29,951 nt of DNA, from the NCBI GenBank assembly GCA_004151065.3, contig NWUY0300016237.1, positions 26,159-56,109 of the forward strand, read 5' to 3'. How positions within the stretch are numbered: the first letter of the stretch is position 1; each line of letters begins with the position of its first letter. The translations under genes and the position numbers were made by a program. The notes beneath the pieces are model-generated. The model was not told where the DNA came from, did no database searches, and saw nothing but the letters and a program-made list of their open reading frames with translations. This DNA comes from Larix sibirica. Lineage: Eukaryota; Streptophyta; Pinopsida; Pinales; Pinaceae. Below, piece after piece: positions 1-11,000 of this stretch.

Positions 1-584
1 AACTGGTCCCCGCACCACTATAGAAGTCTCTCCCCTATATATCATCTTCATCAATGTAAATATTTTACATACATGTTATTGCTTGTGATGGAAAATTTTA
101 TCTTGATTCGATGAATAATACAATAGTAAAATTAAAGCATTGAAAAAAAAACACAAGTTACATTGAAATTTTAAATTGATGCTAAAAGATACAATATAAT
201 ATAACGATTATAAATATAGTTTTTAAGAGTAGATGTGTGGGTTATGTCCATTGGAAAAACCTGAAACAAGATGTAAGGAAAAATGTAGAATTTCTATTTA
301 TTACAATATAGACATAAACTCTAAAGACATGAATCTTACACCTAAAAGTGGTAAGTATAAAGAGTTGGAGTTTTTCATTGGTGTGGATAAGTTTGTCTTG
401 CTTGGCTATAATTTTCCAACTCATTTTTCTCAATCTATCAACCTATAAAATGTACCGGGCTTCCATAAAATGTTATATTTAGGATTTTGGATTCCCTAAA
501 ATTGTTAGGAATAAGTTAACATGGGCTCTCTAAATTTCGGTCTTTATATTGTTAAATGTAGAATCTACTCATGGATGGTTTTGA
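1..584. other. AT-rich region, no supported gene
   Basis: Low-complexity AT-rich DNA. A 71-codon open frame lies at 233-448 on the plus strand, but it has no recognisable domain. It may be the worn upstream part of the decayed coding stretch that starts near 585. I see no RNA gene or promoter here. Confidence 0.4.
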
Positions 585-1524
585 ATGGTTAACTACATAA
601 GTTGTGCTTTTGGGAAGCAACAATTTCCATTGCATCAACTTTCTAGAATATATGGGGAAATTCTATTATATCTCATTTTTGGTGAACCACTTTCCTTGGT
701 GAAGAAGTTGCCCTACTTTGATAATGGGTTAGAGTTGTTTGTTTTATTGATGGGTGATCCTAACTTTAGTGCTTGTGATTTGGTCCACTATATCATTTTT
801 GTGAAACCATGGTTTAGTTCGGTGTCATCCAACTATTATTCCACCTCTAACATGTTTAACAAAGGTGGGAAGTATGGTCACAATAACACCACATTATAGA
901 TGGGCACATGAAAGCCAAGGTAAGGTGAAATATTTAGTTTAAAGCATTCTCACCCACTTCCTTGGTGAGAGTGTATGATCCATAATGAAATGGTATGATA
1001 TTTCTATTGGGCCTTGTAATTCTATCATTTTGCAAGTGAAACCACGCTTTGTCACTAACCTTACTTGTGGGGAACATCACACTAATTATGTTTCTACTTG
1101 TACTTGGTGTTGGTTTTCTGCAAACTATCATGAACCTATTGTTGGACGTGTTGGATTTTTTGAACAAATTTGGCTACTCTATTTTCTTCTTTATGAGAAC
1201 ATGGGAAAATAGAAACTCTTCTTACATTGATGTAATGTGAATATGTACATTAGTTGGGGCTAATGGATGAAACCCCAGGCACACTCTAAAAGAGTTGCGA
1301 TATATATAATTGTAGAGGGTTTTATTATAGTTGCGTTGAACACAAGGAAGGTTTCCATCCCACATACATGGATGATGGGAGTTGTACATCTTGAGGAGTT
1401 GCATACTTTCCATGTTGATTACCTTGGTTTTCCATTAATTTGTGGATGGAGCACACTTGATTTGGTCAGCTTGGTGTCCATCATGGATAAAATCCTAGAC
1501 CATAAAATGATTAGAAAAATGTAG
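585..1524 (+). pseudogene. Decayed coding remnant, unidentified
   Basis: I do not recognise the protein. Reading is open from 585 to 899. After a frame change near 897 it continues as protein-like sequence to 1524, interrupted by stops near 936, 975 and 1210. The pieces join in order and look like worn coding sequence (WAHES, ILTHFLGESV and MKWYDI in one frame) rather than chance short ORFs. In a region this rich in TE remains, a retroelement-derived gene is a reasonable guess, but no diagnostic motif (RT, integrase, protease or zinc knuckle) is visible. It is certainly non-functional as it stands. Confidence 0.35.
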
Positions 1525-2920
1525 TCCCTGTATGAAACAATTAATCCTCTCGGTCCAATATTTCCATCTTCGATAGCCTATCAACAACTACAAATACATA
1601 ATTTTGACTACGCTTAATTGAGGGCAACTTAACTTGAATCCATGGACTAACTTGTAAGCTATATTAGGTGTGAAAAATAAATTGTATAATCCCTACTTGT
1701 TGATTGCAGGCTTAGTAATGGCACTAGCAGTGCATGACTCATGTAGCTAACATCTTGGTGGTGCTTCTACCAATAGAATTACTTGTGTACGCATTACCAC
1801 TATCACTTTCCACTCTGAAGTGCCTATGACCTAATTGTAATGTGCTTCTCAAATAATCTTCTTTCTCTCACATATGAAGGAACACAGAGGTGGCCCATAA
1901 AGCACAAAAGTTCATCTTTGATTTGAAAGTTAGAAACTTGTTTAGATGCATCCAATGACTTATATGTTTCATCAAATTCAAGATCAATTCCATATAACTA
2001 CGTGATAATTGTCAAAGCCACTGCGAAATATTATGTCCAACATAATGGAGTATTGTGGTTGATGCAACAATTAGAAATTGGCTAAAGTAATGGGTGAATC
2101 CATGAAGATGGGTGTCACTTTTTAGTGAAATGTGGTAATGAAAATGCGACATTTAAAATATTTATTAAATTGAAGCCCTCAAAACTCATATATCCTTGTA
2201 AATTTGCATGTGCATTAAAAATATAAATTTTAGGGAGTTGTGTTTTCTTTCTAACGATATTTTTTTACAAAATATATTAATGTAATTTGATGTGCCAAAT
2301 TTTCATTTAATTAAATGCTTGTTCTCACAAATTTACATAAAATTTAACAAATGACTTTAGTTCCTATGAACCGATTTAGTGTTCAATGTAGAACTTAAAA
2401 AAACAAAATATATGAGCCTAATCTAGCCTAATCTACACATAATATAATATTCTCCATTTTTAAAAAAAATTTGTTTTTGGAAAATTATGTTTTTTTATTT
2501 TATTTTTCAAAATTGACCATTTAATATTTGAATCACATTTTATACACCTTTGTGTTCCGAGCGAATTTTTTCCTATTATTTATATAAAAAAACACCCTTT
2601 CGAAGATGAAACATCCACTTAGATCCCACATATTTTTTTATAATTTTTTGGTTGTGTATTTTTTATGCGATTGATTGTTGTCCAAGGGCATTTTAAACTA
2701 TTGATTTTTTTTAAACAACAATGGGCAACTTTTTATTATAAAAAAATGATATAGATCAGCGACAAAAGATTTACATCAGTCCAAAATTTGTCAATAACAG
2801 TGCTATTACAGTGGCTTGTTTGTGAGCTTCAAGCCAAAATATGAAAGCTATTACCAAGGGAATATCTACTACGACACTGCTATATATCTTAACATATATA
2901 TCTTAACATACTGTCCAAGA
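1525..2920. other. AT-rich non-coding stretch
   Basis: About 1.4 kb with no open frame worth reporting. It contains long A and T runs (2240-2760) and a small direct repeat, ATATATCTTAACAT, at about 2881-2911. I see no gene, RNA or clear mobile-element end. Confidence 0.5.
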
Positions 2921-2964
2921 ACTAGTAAGCAAAAAAACATAGATCACTGATAAAAGAGAGAAAA

Positions 2965-3860
2965 CTAAGTGGCACTATGGTCATTAGACATGACCTGATC
3001 TTCTTCATTCTCCTCTGACTACTCCTCTGTGTTGGACATGTCGACAGAGTTTGGAAGTAGTTGTTGCATTGAATTGTCTTCCTTACCTTTGCTCCCACCT
3101 TGTTCAAAAGGACTGGAGAATTGCCCCACCAACAGGTACTCATGGTGGTTCACCATTTCCTTAAAAGCATCAATCTAAAGCTTCGAGGCACTCTACATTG
3201 CCTTCAATTTCATCCTGATGATGATCGAGCCCAACAACCTAAGTTTCAATAGCCCGTACATTTACTTCAACATCATTCAATTGTTGATCCATATTTCCTT
3301 CAACACCCCCTAAATGTTGCTCCAGGCCATTGTCTCGAGCTGAGTTCTAGTTTACGACATCCATGATGTCCTTCAATTATGTATTCATCTAGAGAAGATT
3401 GGCTCTAATTTATCTTATATCTTCTCAGATATCCCTTATTTTTGCAGACAATTCTTGCAGCGTGTTTGCAAAGTCTTTCTCATCCTTCATTATCATATAC
3501 AAATCATGGGTGCCTTAAAATAGAGGAGCCTCTCCAAACCCGCAGCAGAACCATCGAATACTCTTCCACCTTAACAAACAGAGCGTTCAACTTCCACATG
3601 CCTCACAAATTTAACAAGACAGAGACCACTCCCTTTCTTGCACCAGACGGAGGGATATCCAAGCCACCAAAACCTGTTAAGTTCACTCCCCCTCTTCCAA
3701 ATCCTTGCATGAGAGATTGATTCAACCACAAATCATCCAACGACTTGAATCTCTTAAAATCATATTCAAGGCCAACACTTCCACCATTCTAGATCTCTAA
3801 ACGCCACTCCCTTAAAGAAATGGGAATGACATTGTCTCCCTCTGTACTTGTCCTCCACAT
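2965..3860 (-). pseudogene. Decayed minus-strand gene, family member 1
   Basis: On the minus strand a worn coding sequence runs from about 3860 down to a stop at 2967-2965. Recognisable pieces are a block reading NVIPISLREW (about 3800-3845), a middle part with several stops, a block reading HHEYLLVGQ (about 3140), and an acidic tail ending SEENEEDQVMSNDHSAT. The same order recurs at 23842-24585 (AIPYTLRE, then NQHEELLVAKQ, then EENVEDNQEI, ending HSTT and a stop), so this is a repeated family. I do not recognise the product. The acidic C-terminus and repeated occurrence suggest a TE-borne or TE-amplified gene. In-frame stops and frame changes show it is dead. Confidence 0.45.
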
Positions 3861-4330
3861 CCCTAGGTCTCTTTGCCAGATGGAATTCACCTAGTTCGAA
3901 CAGGACACACTCACAATACCTAATCATGCAAATGAAGTTTCGCTCCTTGATGGCTCTAGAACTATCCTCCTGGGAAGATTGCTAATAAATTCAAGCATGC
4001 CAAGTGATGAGGGAATGTCCTCTCCATCATTTGTTGCCCAAACCGCAGGAACTTGGAAAAAACAACTAAAAGAAGGAAAAGCAACATAAAGCAGAAAGGC
4101 GGAAGTTTCCTAATTTTTTAAGATAATGCAGAGAAAGGAATAGAAACAGCAAAAAAGCACCCATGAATCTTAGGAAAAGCTACAGATTCCAATATTATCC
4201 AAGGAGGGCACAATTGATGAGGCAAGTGGGTCCAAATGCAAAAGCAACTTGTCAAAGAAGTCTCCACTAATCACCAATTCGAATTCCAATGAAGGAAGTC
4301 TCTAGAGAAGGAAGAAAGCTACCTGAGGTT

Positions 4331-4825
4331 TATAAAAGGAGCATGAAGACACCCATTCACATATTTTTTTCATTTTGAGTATTCATATTGAGAGCTTTGT
4401 GCATCTCATAGGCTTGGGTCATGTGCCCCATTCCAGCATTGGGTGATGTGCCCCTTTGCATTCATGGATCCAACTGAGAGATTGAGAGATCTTTCTGGTG
4501 GAGCTTGAGGAAGAGGACACCCAGTCCTTTTCATGGAGGTTAATGCATACATTAAGGTCTTTTTTTAGGTCTAAATTCAAGCTCCATATGTTGTGGTCAA
4601 ATTCCAGATTGAGGTGGTAGAATCTCAGTAGCATCAGCCTGTCTTTATTGTGTATTGTACTCGGTGGAGAGTGAGATAAGGGGTTTGTGCCCCCTGTGAT
4701 CTATAGCAGCTTCTCATGCACCCTTAAAGAGATGTAATTAGATGTATTTTTGTTCATAAATCTGATTCAGTAAATAAATATCCCTTCCTGACTCTTATCA
4801 CTTTTCCTTTGCTCCTATATTACAA
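4331..4825 (+). mobile_element. Possible solo-LTR-like block
   Basis: A TATA-like box (TATAAAAGGAGC) at 4331-4342 is followed about 430 bases later by a poly(A)-signal-like AATAAATA near 4774, then a TC-rich stretch ending in ATATTACA. This promoter-to-poly(A) spacing with no coding between is typical of the U3-R-U5 part of a plant LTR. I could not find a paired LTR, a tRNA-primer site just downstream, or a convincing target-site duplication. A promoter and 3' end of an unrelated transcript would look similar. Confidence 0.25.
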
Positions 4826-5465
4826 ATTCTAGTGTTAATTGACATATTGCCATCTTTTCATTGATTAATTATTAAATGCACCCATAATAGTCTTATTGTA
4901 GTAGGATGCTACGAAATGTCATATAGTTGGACTCATATATGAGGTTTATTTCAGAATTAGTGAACTATGGTTGTCATTTGAAATCATCTGAAATCATTGT
5001 ATGCGCTATCATAGAGAAAATTGACAATTTTTCAATGTTAATGAGTCTAACTATTTTGTGAGCATACAGAGAATGGTTTGAAGGACCCCATAGATAATTT
5101 ATATGTGTTTGGACCCATCCCAAGCCTTAGACCAGAAATTTGTGAGCCTCTTATGCCATTTGAAAACAACTGGAAACTGTCGCCTTCACTAGTCCAAATC
5201 TCCCACCTTCGCACCTAGTCAACTAACTCATTGTCTAAGTTTTGTTTATCATGTCAAGTAGAGTCCACATCAGGTTGGGGACATTTCATTTAGTATTCCA
5301 GTGGTTTAGTTACTTCCAGTACTACACCAAAAGCATTGGAGTTACCACATAATTCCTGAGGCCATTGCCTCAAAGCCTTTGGTTTAGCCAAATGAATCTA
5401 CCGAAGTGTGATGCACTCCCAAATGTGAAAATGTCGAAGTAAGAACCTTGAGTCCACCTGTATTG
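4826..5465. other. Non-coding, end of first contig
   Basis: I see no gene or RNA. The stretch ends at the single N at 5466, immediately before an AT microsatellite, which is a common place for an assembly break. Confidence 0.5.
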
Positions 5466-5466
5466 N
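5466..5466. other. Single-N contig join 1
   Basis: One ambiguous base sits directly before an (AT)n run. Unlike the N characters at 11731, 21288 and 26418, I see no obvious duplicated sequence across it. The true gap size is unknown. Confidence 0.7.
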
Positions 5467-5490
5467 ATATATATATATATATATATATAT
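5467..5490. repeat. (AT)12 microsatellite
   Basis: Twelve uninterrupted AT dinucleotides directly after the single N. The true array length is not reliable because it lies at a contig end. Confidence 0.9.
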
Positions 5491-7160
5491 GAAATGAAAA
5501 CAAAATGACATTCCAACTAATGTAAAAATAATCATTCTATCCATTGATCTTTCCTGTACATGAGGAATATAAATAAATGAATTTAATCTATGCTAAGTGG
5601 TAAGTATAATATGTAAAACATTTGAAGTCATGTATTCTTTATACCTCGACAAATGATTCATAAATTTATTAAAAAAAGGACTTTGATTGAGCTCTATAAC
5701 TGGATTGAGGGTTTAGTTAACCCTATTTGGTGCTTGGATTGAGGCTTTACCATGGCCATCAAGATCCCTTGATCAAGATCTTAATAACTTGATTGAGTGC
5801 TTAAAATTATCTTGATCGAGAGTGTTTTTTTTTTCTTTATTTCATGCTCCCCCTTTCCAAAAAGTGTTGCTCATTGTCATGGATTCACCTTAATTTACAA
5901 ATTGATTAATTCTTCTATTATTATACTTAATGTTCGGTTGGGACCTATGAAGGTGTGTAAAGTGCTATGTATAAGGAAATTTAACATGGGTATGACCAAC
6001 AAGATTTTCACCAATAGATTTGTACACTAGCGCATATAATCATCCAAGCTTACCCTTCTCAATTTTTTTTCAAAGCACTCGATGTAAATTTAGTTTAGGG
6101 TTTTAGAAAGGAAATTGAAGAGAACTTGTAAAATTGCTCCAAAGGTCTTCATAGTGGTTGGCTTGTTGAGGTGATGTGGGAGGAGGAGGACTCTTCAACA
6201 ACAATTGTCTTCGAAAAATTCACAACACAACAACTAAGTGAAAACCTTTAGATACTTTCCTATAATAGTAAAACCCAAACATCTACGATGCTTGAGGAAG
6301 GAGAATCCCTAAAGTCTAATAATGATTCAATCACATATATATAAAGCAATAACATTAACCATGGATAATACATTTGTGTGGGATAGAATAATTTCATTAA
6401 ATAAAAAATATAATGGCCCTAAATCTTATCATGAGTTGTGGTTGAAATCAATTCTCCAATCTTTAATGGTGAACATTTTTTGGCAAGTTCTCAAGGGTCA
6501 CTTCATTTTAAAAAATGGTGTGAATTTTGAAGAGGGAAATCACAAATTTTGTAGCATAACCTTAGCATCATCCAACGAGCATGGTTCAATCAAGCATTTT
6601 TGGAACTCTTGAGCACCGACCATGTTAAAACCCCCATAAGCTAGCCAACCATCATCATGGAATTCATTAACCATCTATCTATAGAAAATATATCTCTTCC
6701 ACATAATTATACAACACAATCCTGCCCAATCTCTTCAAGGGAGAAATTCCATGTTCTATGGATAAGAAGGTGAAATAAGGTGACATAAGAGTCCTACCCT
6801 ACTTATGTAGATGTGTAGGTGGTCACATGTGGCCAAATATAAATCAACATATTTTGTAACAAAAACCTAGACATTTTCACTTCCTTCAAGCATAGATTAT
6901 AAGACTCTAAAACAATTATTTTTAATTTTTTGAACCAAGTTTTTTTATAAAATTTAGTGAAGCCGCTCACATTCTTTGGCACTATCTTTCTCCAAAAAGA
7001 GTAACATTGTAATCTCCATTATCGATCTCACCATCCTTCACTAGCTTGGATATGATTTTATTTACATTCAAGGTTACTAGACCTTTCATGGTGTGGACAT
7101 AGGAATCTTTTACAGTGTAATGAACCTTTATTTATACTTATGTAAACATTTATTTAATAT
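5491..7160. other. AT-rich region, no recognised gene
   Basis: A 96-codon open frame on the plus strand (6322-6612) and a 77-codon one (5797-6030) occur, but neither shows a domain, a sound start context or clear coding character. Around 5690-5820 there are several short ATTGAG/TTGATC motifs forming weak local palindromes. Nothing else is supported. Confidence 0.45.
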
Positions 7161-7181
7161 AAATATATAAACAGTTATTGA

Positions 7182-7283
7182 TTTATTTGATATAAGTATA
7201 CTAGAAGTCGTCAACTTTATTTGATATAGGCATACTGGAAGTCATCAACTTTATTTGATATAGGCATACTAGAAGTCATCAGG
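7182..7283. repeat. 34-bp tandem repeat, three copies
   Basis: Three head-to-tail units of 34 bases start at 7182, 7216 and 7250. Each begins TTTATTTGATATA and contains ATACT-GAAGTC, with a few substitutions between units and the last two or three bases of unit 3 diverged. They lie about 810-910 bases upstream of the peroxidase start codon. A regulatory role is possible but not shown. The same array is at 11751-11852 in the second segment copy. Confidence 0.85.
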
Positions 7284-7895
7284 AGGCAGAAAGGAGAGAG
7301 ACAAAATACCACAAATACTCACACAATACATCTCACAAAATGTTAAATTTTCCTTAAAAGTATTTGTAAACTCAATAGCATTCTTGGCTTAATCTTGAGG
7401 ACTAGCTGACTTAGTAGGGGCTAGCGATGGCACATCATATCTCTATACATCACGAAAATTCAGAATCAATTACTTTTTCCAATTCACCTTTCCCATGTTC
7501 CATGTTTAGTGGTTGTTCTAAACCATATTGACAAGTGGAAGGTTTAAAAGTTTGATATGGATCCAATAAAAAAATGTAATTATGTGGTGGTGGGTACTGT
7601 TAACTGTTGTTGTGAACCATATTGACTAGGGGAGATTTAAAAGTTTGACATGCCAATAAAAAATTGTAATTATGTACAATTTTAAGCACATTGTATATAA
7701 CGAAGGACAGCTCTATTTGTCCACCAGTGTGGGCCATCCTGATTTCTATACCTATTGATAGACTGTCCAGACTTACAGAACGCGATTGATAACACCTTTA
7801 ATACTCAATGGAGTATTCATGAGTGCTAATGGGCATAATAATGGGCACTCGGTCGTTGTGGGTCACAGTCTTTTTGTTCTTCTCCTTTTTGTCAT

Positions 7896-7983
7896 ATCAA
7901 AAAATATTGACAGGCATGCCTGAATCTCTAGGATCAGACATCAAAACATATTGACAGGCAGGTCTAAATCTCGAGGAGCAGAC
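7896..7983. repeat. 44-bp direct repeat in the proximal promoter
   Basis: Two exactly adjacent 44-base units (7896-7939 and 7940-7983) match at 38 positions. Each carries ATATTGACAGGCA, which contains TTGAC, the core of WRKY W-boxes, although the base after it is A rather than the usual C or T. Unit 1 also contains a perfect 12-base palindrome, CAGGCATGCCTG (7911-7922), lost from unit 2. The array ends 14 bases before the TATA box, so it sits where proximal promoter elements are expected. Confidence 0.85.
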
Positions 7984-7996
7984 AGCCAAATATGAT

Positions 7997-8004
7997 TATA
8001 AATA
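7997..8004 (+). promoter_or_regulatory. TATA box of the peroxidase gene
   Basis: TATAAATA lies 88 bases before the ATG at 8092. Transcription starting about 30 bases downstream would give a 5' leader of roughly 55-65 bases, normal for a plant gene. It directly follows the 44-bp direct repeat. Confidence 0.7.
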
Positions 8005-8091
8005 GCCATTATGCCAAGGTTTTCCCCATCGAAAGCAGGCGAGCTTCCTCTCTTTTGTATGCTCTAGTTTTGCTGCTTCATTCCCTTCACA

Positions 8092-11000
8092 ATGGGGAAA
8101 CTTATTATCAGCTTAGTTCCCCTGGTCTATTTATGGTTTTTAGCTCTCATTGTGCTCATATCGACTGTGGCTCCTGCAATATCTCATGACGACGAGCCAC
8201 CCCTACTGAAGGGTCTGTCATGGAGCTTCTATAGAAAGAGCTGCCCTGACTTGGAGACAGTTGTCGAGAAACGCATAGATTTCTTTCTCAGCAAAGACAT
8301 CACACAAGCTGCAGGAATATTGCGACTCCATTTCCATGATTGCTTTGTGCAGGTATTGAATATTAATAAACTCCATCAAGTTCATGTTCTGTATACTACT
8401 ATACTACCCCTGGATAAGTTCAACTGTTCATGTACATATTGGAGTTTTTATTTTGCAGGGATGCGATGCTTCGATCTTACTCGACGGCTCGGCCAGTGGA
8501 CCGAGCGAGCAGTCTGCTATTCCAAATCTGAGTCTGAGAGCTCAGGCCTTTAAAATAATAAATGACATAAAGGAAAATGTGGAGGCAATTTGTCCTAACA
8601 CTGTTTCCTGTGCAGACATCACTACATTGGCAGCAAGAGAATCTGTGAAGAAGGTAAGCACTAATCGACCAGTTGTTATATACCAGCATTAATATGGAAG
8701 TACTCTAAATGTAAACTGCAATATTGTTTTTTTATCCAAAGCAAATGAATCTATATAGTTAAAATATTATTGCTGTTCTTATCAGATAGGCATACACCCA
8801 ACCATGATCCCTGCCTTTTTTTTTCATTTTTTATTCCTTTCAGAAAATGAACGATATGGATTTTCTCTCTTTTATGAAAGACTAGTTTATTGAGTTCATT
8901 TTTGAAAAAATGACTGAAATCCATTTAATACATTATTGTATTTGTATGGATAGAAGTGAGTGTACTTTACACTTCAGTATTGATTGTAGGGTAAGAAGCA
9001 AGTGCATTTTATAGTTTGAAAAAGTTTATTGAGTTTATTACTTAAATCCTTTGAAAAAGTTTATTGAGTTTATTACTAAAATCCTTTTTATTGAGTTTAT
9101 TATTAAAATCTTTTAATACATTAAAGTATTGAGAAAAGTAAGTGTATTTTACAATTTAGTATTAATTGCATGAAAAAAAAGAAGTACATTTTATAGTTTG
9201 GTATTGAAGAAATTATAACTTTTGTAAGGTTGACATTATTATATCCATTCCTTATCTATAAGGCTGACATCATCATATCCATAAAGCATGTGCATTATAT
9301 TGCTGATATCATCATATTCATGATTATCATATCCATCCCTTCTCTATAAAGCTGACATCATGATATCCATGAAGCACATGCATTTTATAATCTAGTATGG
9401 AAGAGATTACAACACTCATCCCTTATTTGTAATCCCTTATTTGTAAGGCTGACATTATCATATCCATCCCTTATCTATAAGGCTGCCATCATCGTATTTA
9501 TGAAGTAATTATAACATTTATCTTTTATTGTAAGGCTGACATTATCATATCCATCCCTTATTATAAGACTAACATCATCATATCCATGAAACAAATATAT
9601 TTTATAGTTTAGTATTGAAGAAATTATAACAACCATCTCTTATTTGTAAGATTGATATCATCATATTTATCCCTTACTTATAAGATTGACATCATTATAT
9701 CCATCCCTTATATGTAAACCAGCTCTGCAAAATTTGAGGCTTTGCCCATGCTAAAATCATCATATCACCCAATAAATAGCACCATCATAATATGGACCCA
9801 ATATTACCTAATATACTCATATGGACCCAATGTTTTCTTTAATTACCTTTTGTGTAAAAGTTAAATTCCTTTTAACCAAAAATCTTTCAATACATTAAAT
9901 CCTTTTAACCAAAAATATTTCACACATTTTAACATCATCTAGACCCATCATTTTCTTTCATATCATTTTTAACTTTTCATATCATTTTTAGCTTTATTAA
10001 AGTTAAATTTCTTTTAACTATAAATCTTTAAAGTATTAAAATTCATGCATCTTAATTTATTTTATTCCCACTTATACTAAATACATTGAAAATTAATACT
10101 AAATATATAGAAATTTAGATAAATCTACATTGTTTAAATACATTCCAATTTATCAAAACTGTTTTCATATTTTTATATTATTTATAATTTCTTTAAAGTA
10201 AAATATTTTTTATCCTTGCTAAATACATCTTTTTAAGGTAGAATTATGATAAATCTACACTGTTTGAACGCATACATTGAAAATCGAGCCGTTGTTTTTA
10301 TTTTTATTTTTAATTTTTATGGTTACGAATTTAGTAAACAGGGAAATCTGATGATGGTTAGATCTGGCGTTGTGATGAATACGATTTAGGCTGGAGGACC
10401 GAGCTACAGAGTGCCATTGGGACGAAGAGATGGGCTGAGCTTCGCCTCTATGAACGTAACTCTTGCCAATCTGCCTGCTCCCACTTCCAATATCAGCACC
10501 CTCATCAATGCCTTCCATAACAAATCCTTGGACAAAACAGACCTCGTTGCACTCTCTGGTATGTATCTACAAACAACTTTTTGAAAAGCATAAGAATCTC
10601 TTTATATAACTAAACTAGCATAAAATTTGGGTTTCGATGGCTGATTCCCTCTATCCAACTGGTATGGAGCAAAGTCAACTTTTGACTTTGTAACTTTGTT
10701 CCATGCCAGTTGGATAGAGGGAATCAGCAATCCAGATAAACTTTGAGTATGGATGGATGTTTGGACAGTATTCATATAATATCGTGTTGAATCTTTTTGA
10801 GTTTCATTGTGTGGTAATTTAAAAATGATGGATGTTAATAGACACTCCACCATCTTTAAGATCTATATGAAGCTAACACTCTATCCAGTTTCATAAAGAT
10901 TTTGAAGATAGATGAAGTATCCACTCCAAAAACGTCCATCATTTTTAAACTACTACACAGTAAAATTTCAGAAAATTCAACCCAATAACCTAAAATTATT

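Noticed and set aside
5700-5820. Local GATC-rich palindromes as a regulatory site
   Set aside because: Short imperfect matches of this kind are expected by chance in repetitive AT-rich DNA, and no gene is nearby.
6322-6612. 96-codon plus-strand open frame as a gene
   Set aside because: No domain, no promoter or splice context, and AT-rich composition matching its surroundings.
9225-9716. CRISPR-like array
   Set aside because: The units are diverged, directly abutting or irregularly spaced, and lie in a plant intron. There are no uniform spacers and no cas genes.
10640-10728. Assignment of the intron-3 hairpin to a named miRNA family
   Set aside because: Neither arm matches a miRNA I can recall. 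The slight likeness to miR482/2118 is too weak to name it.
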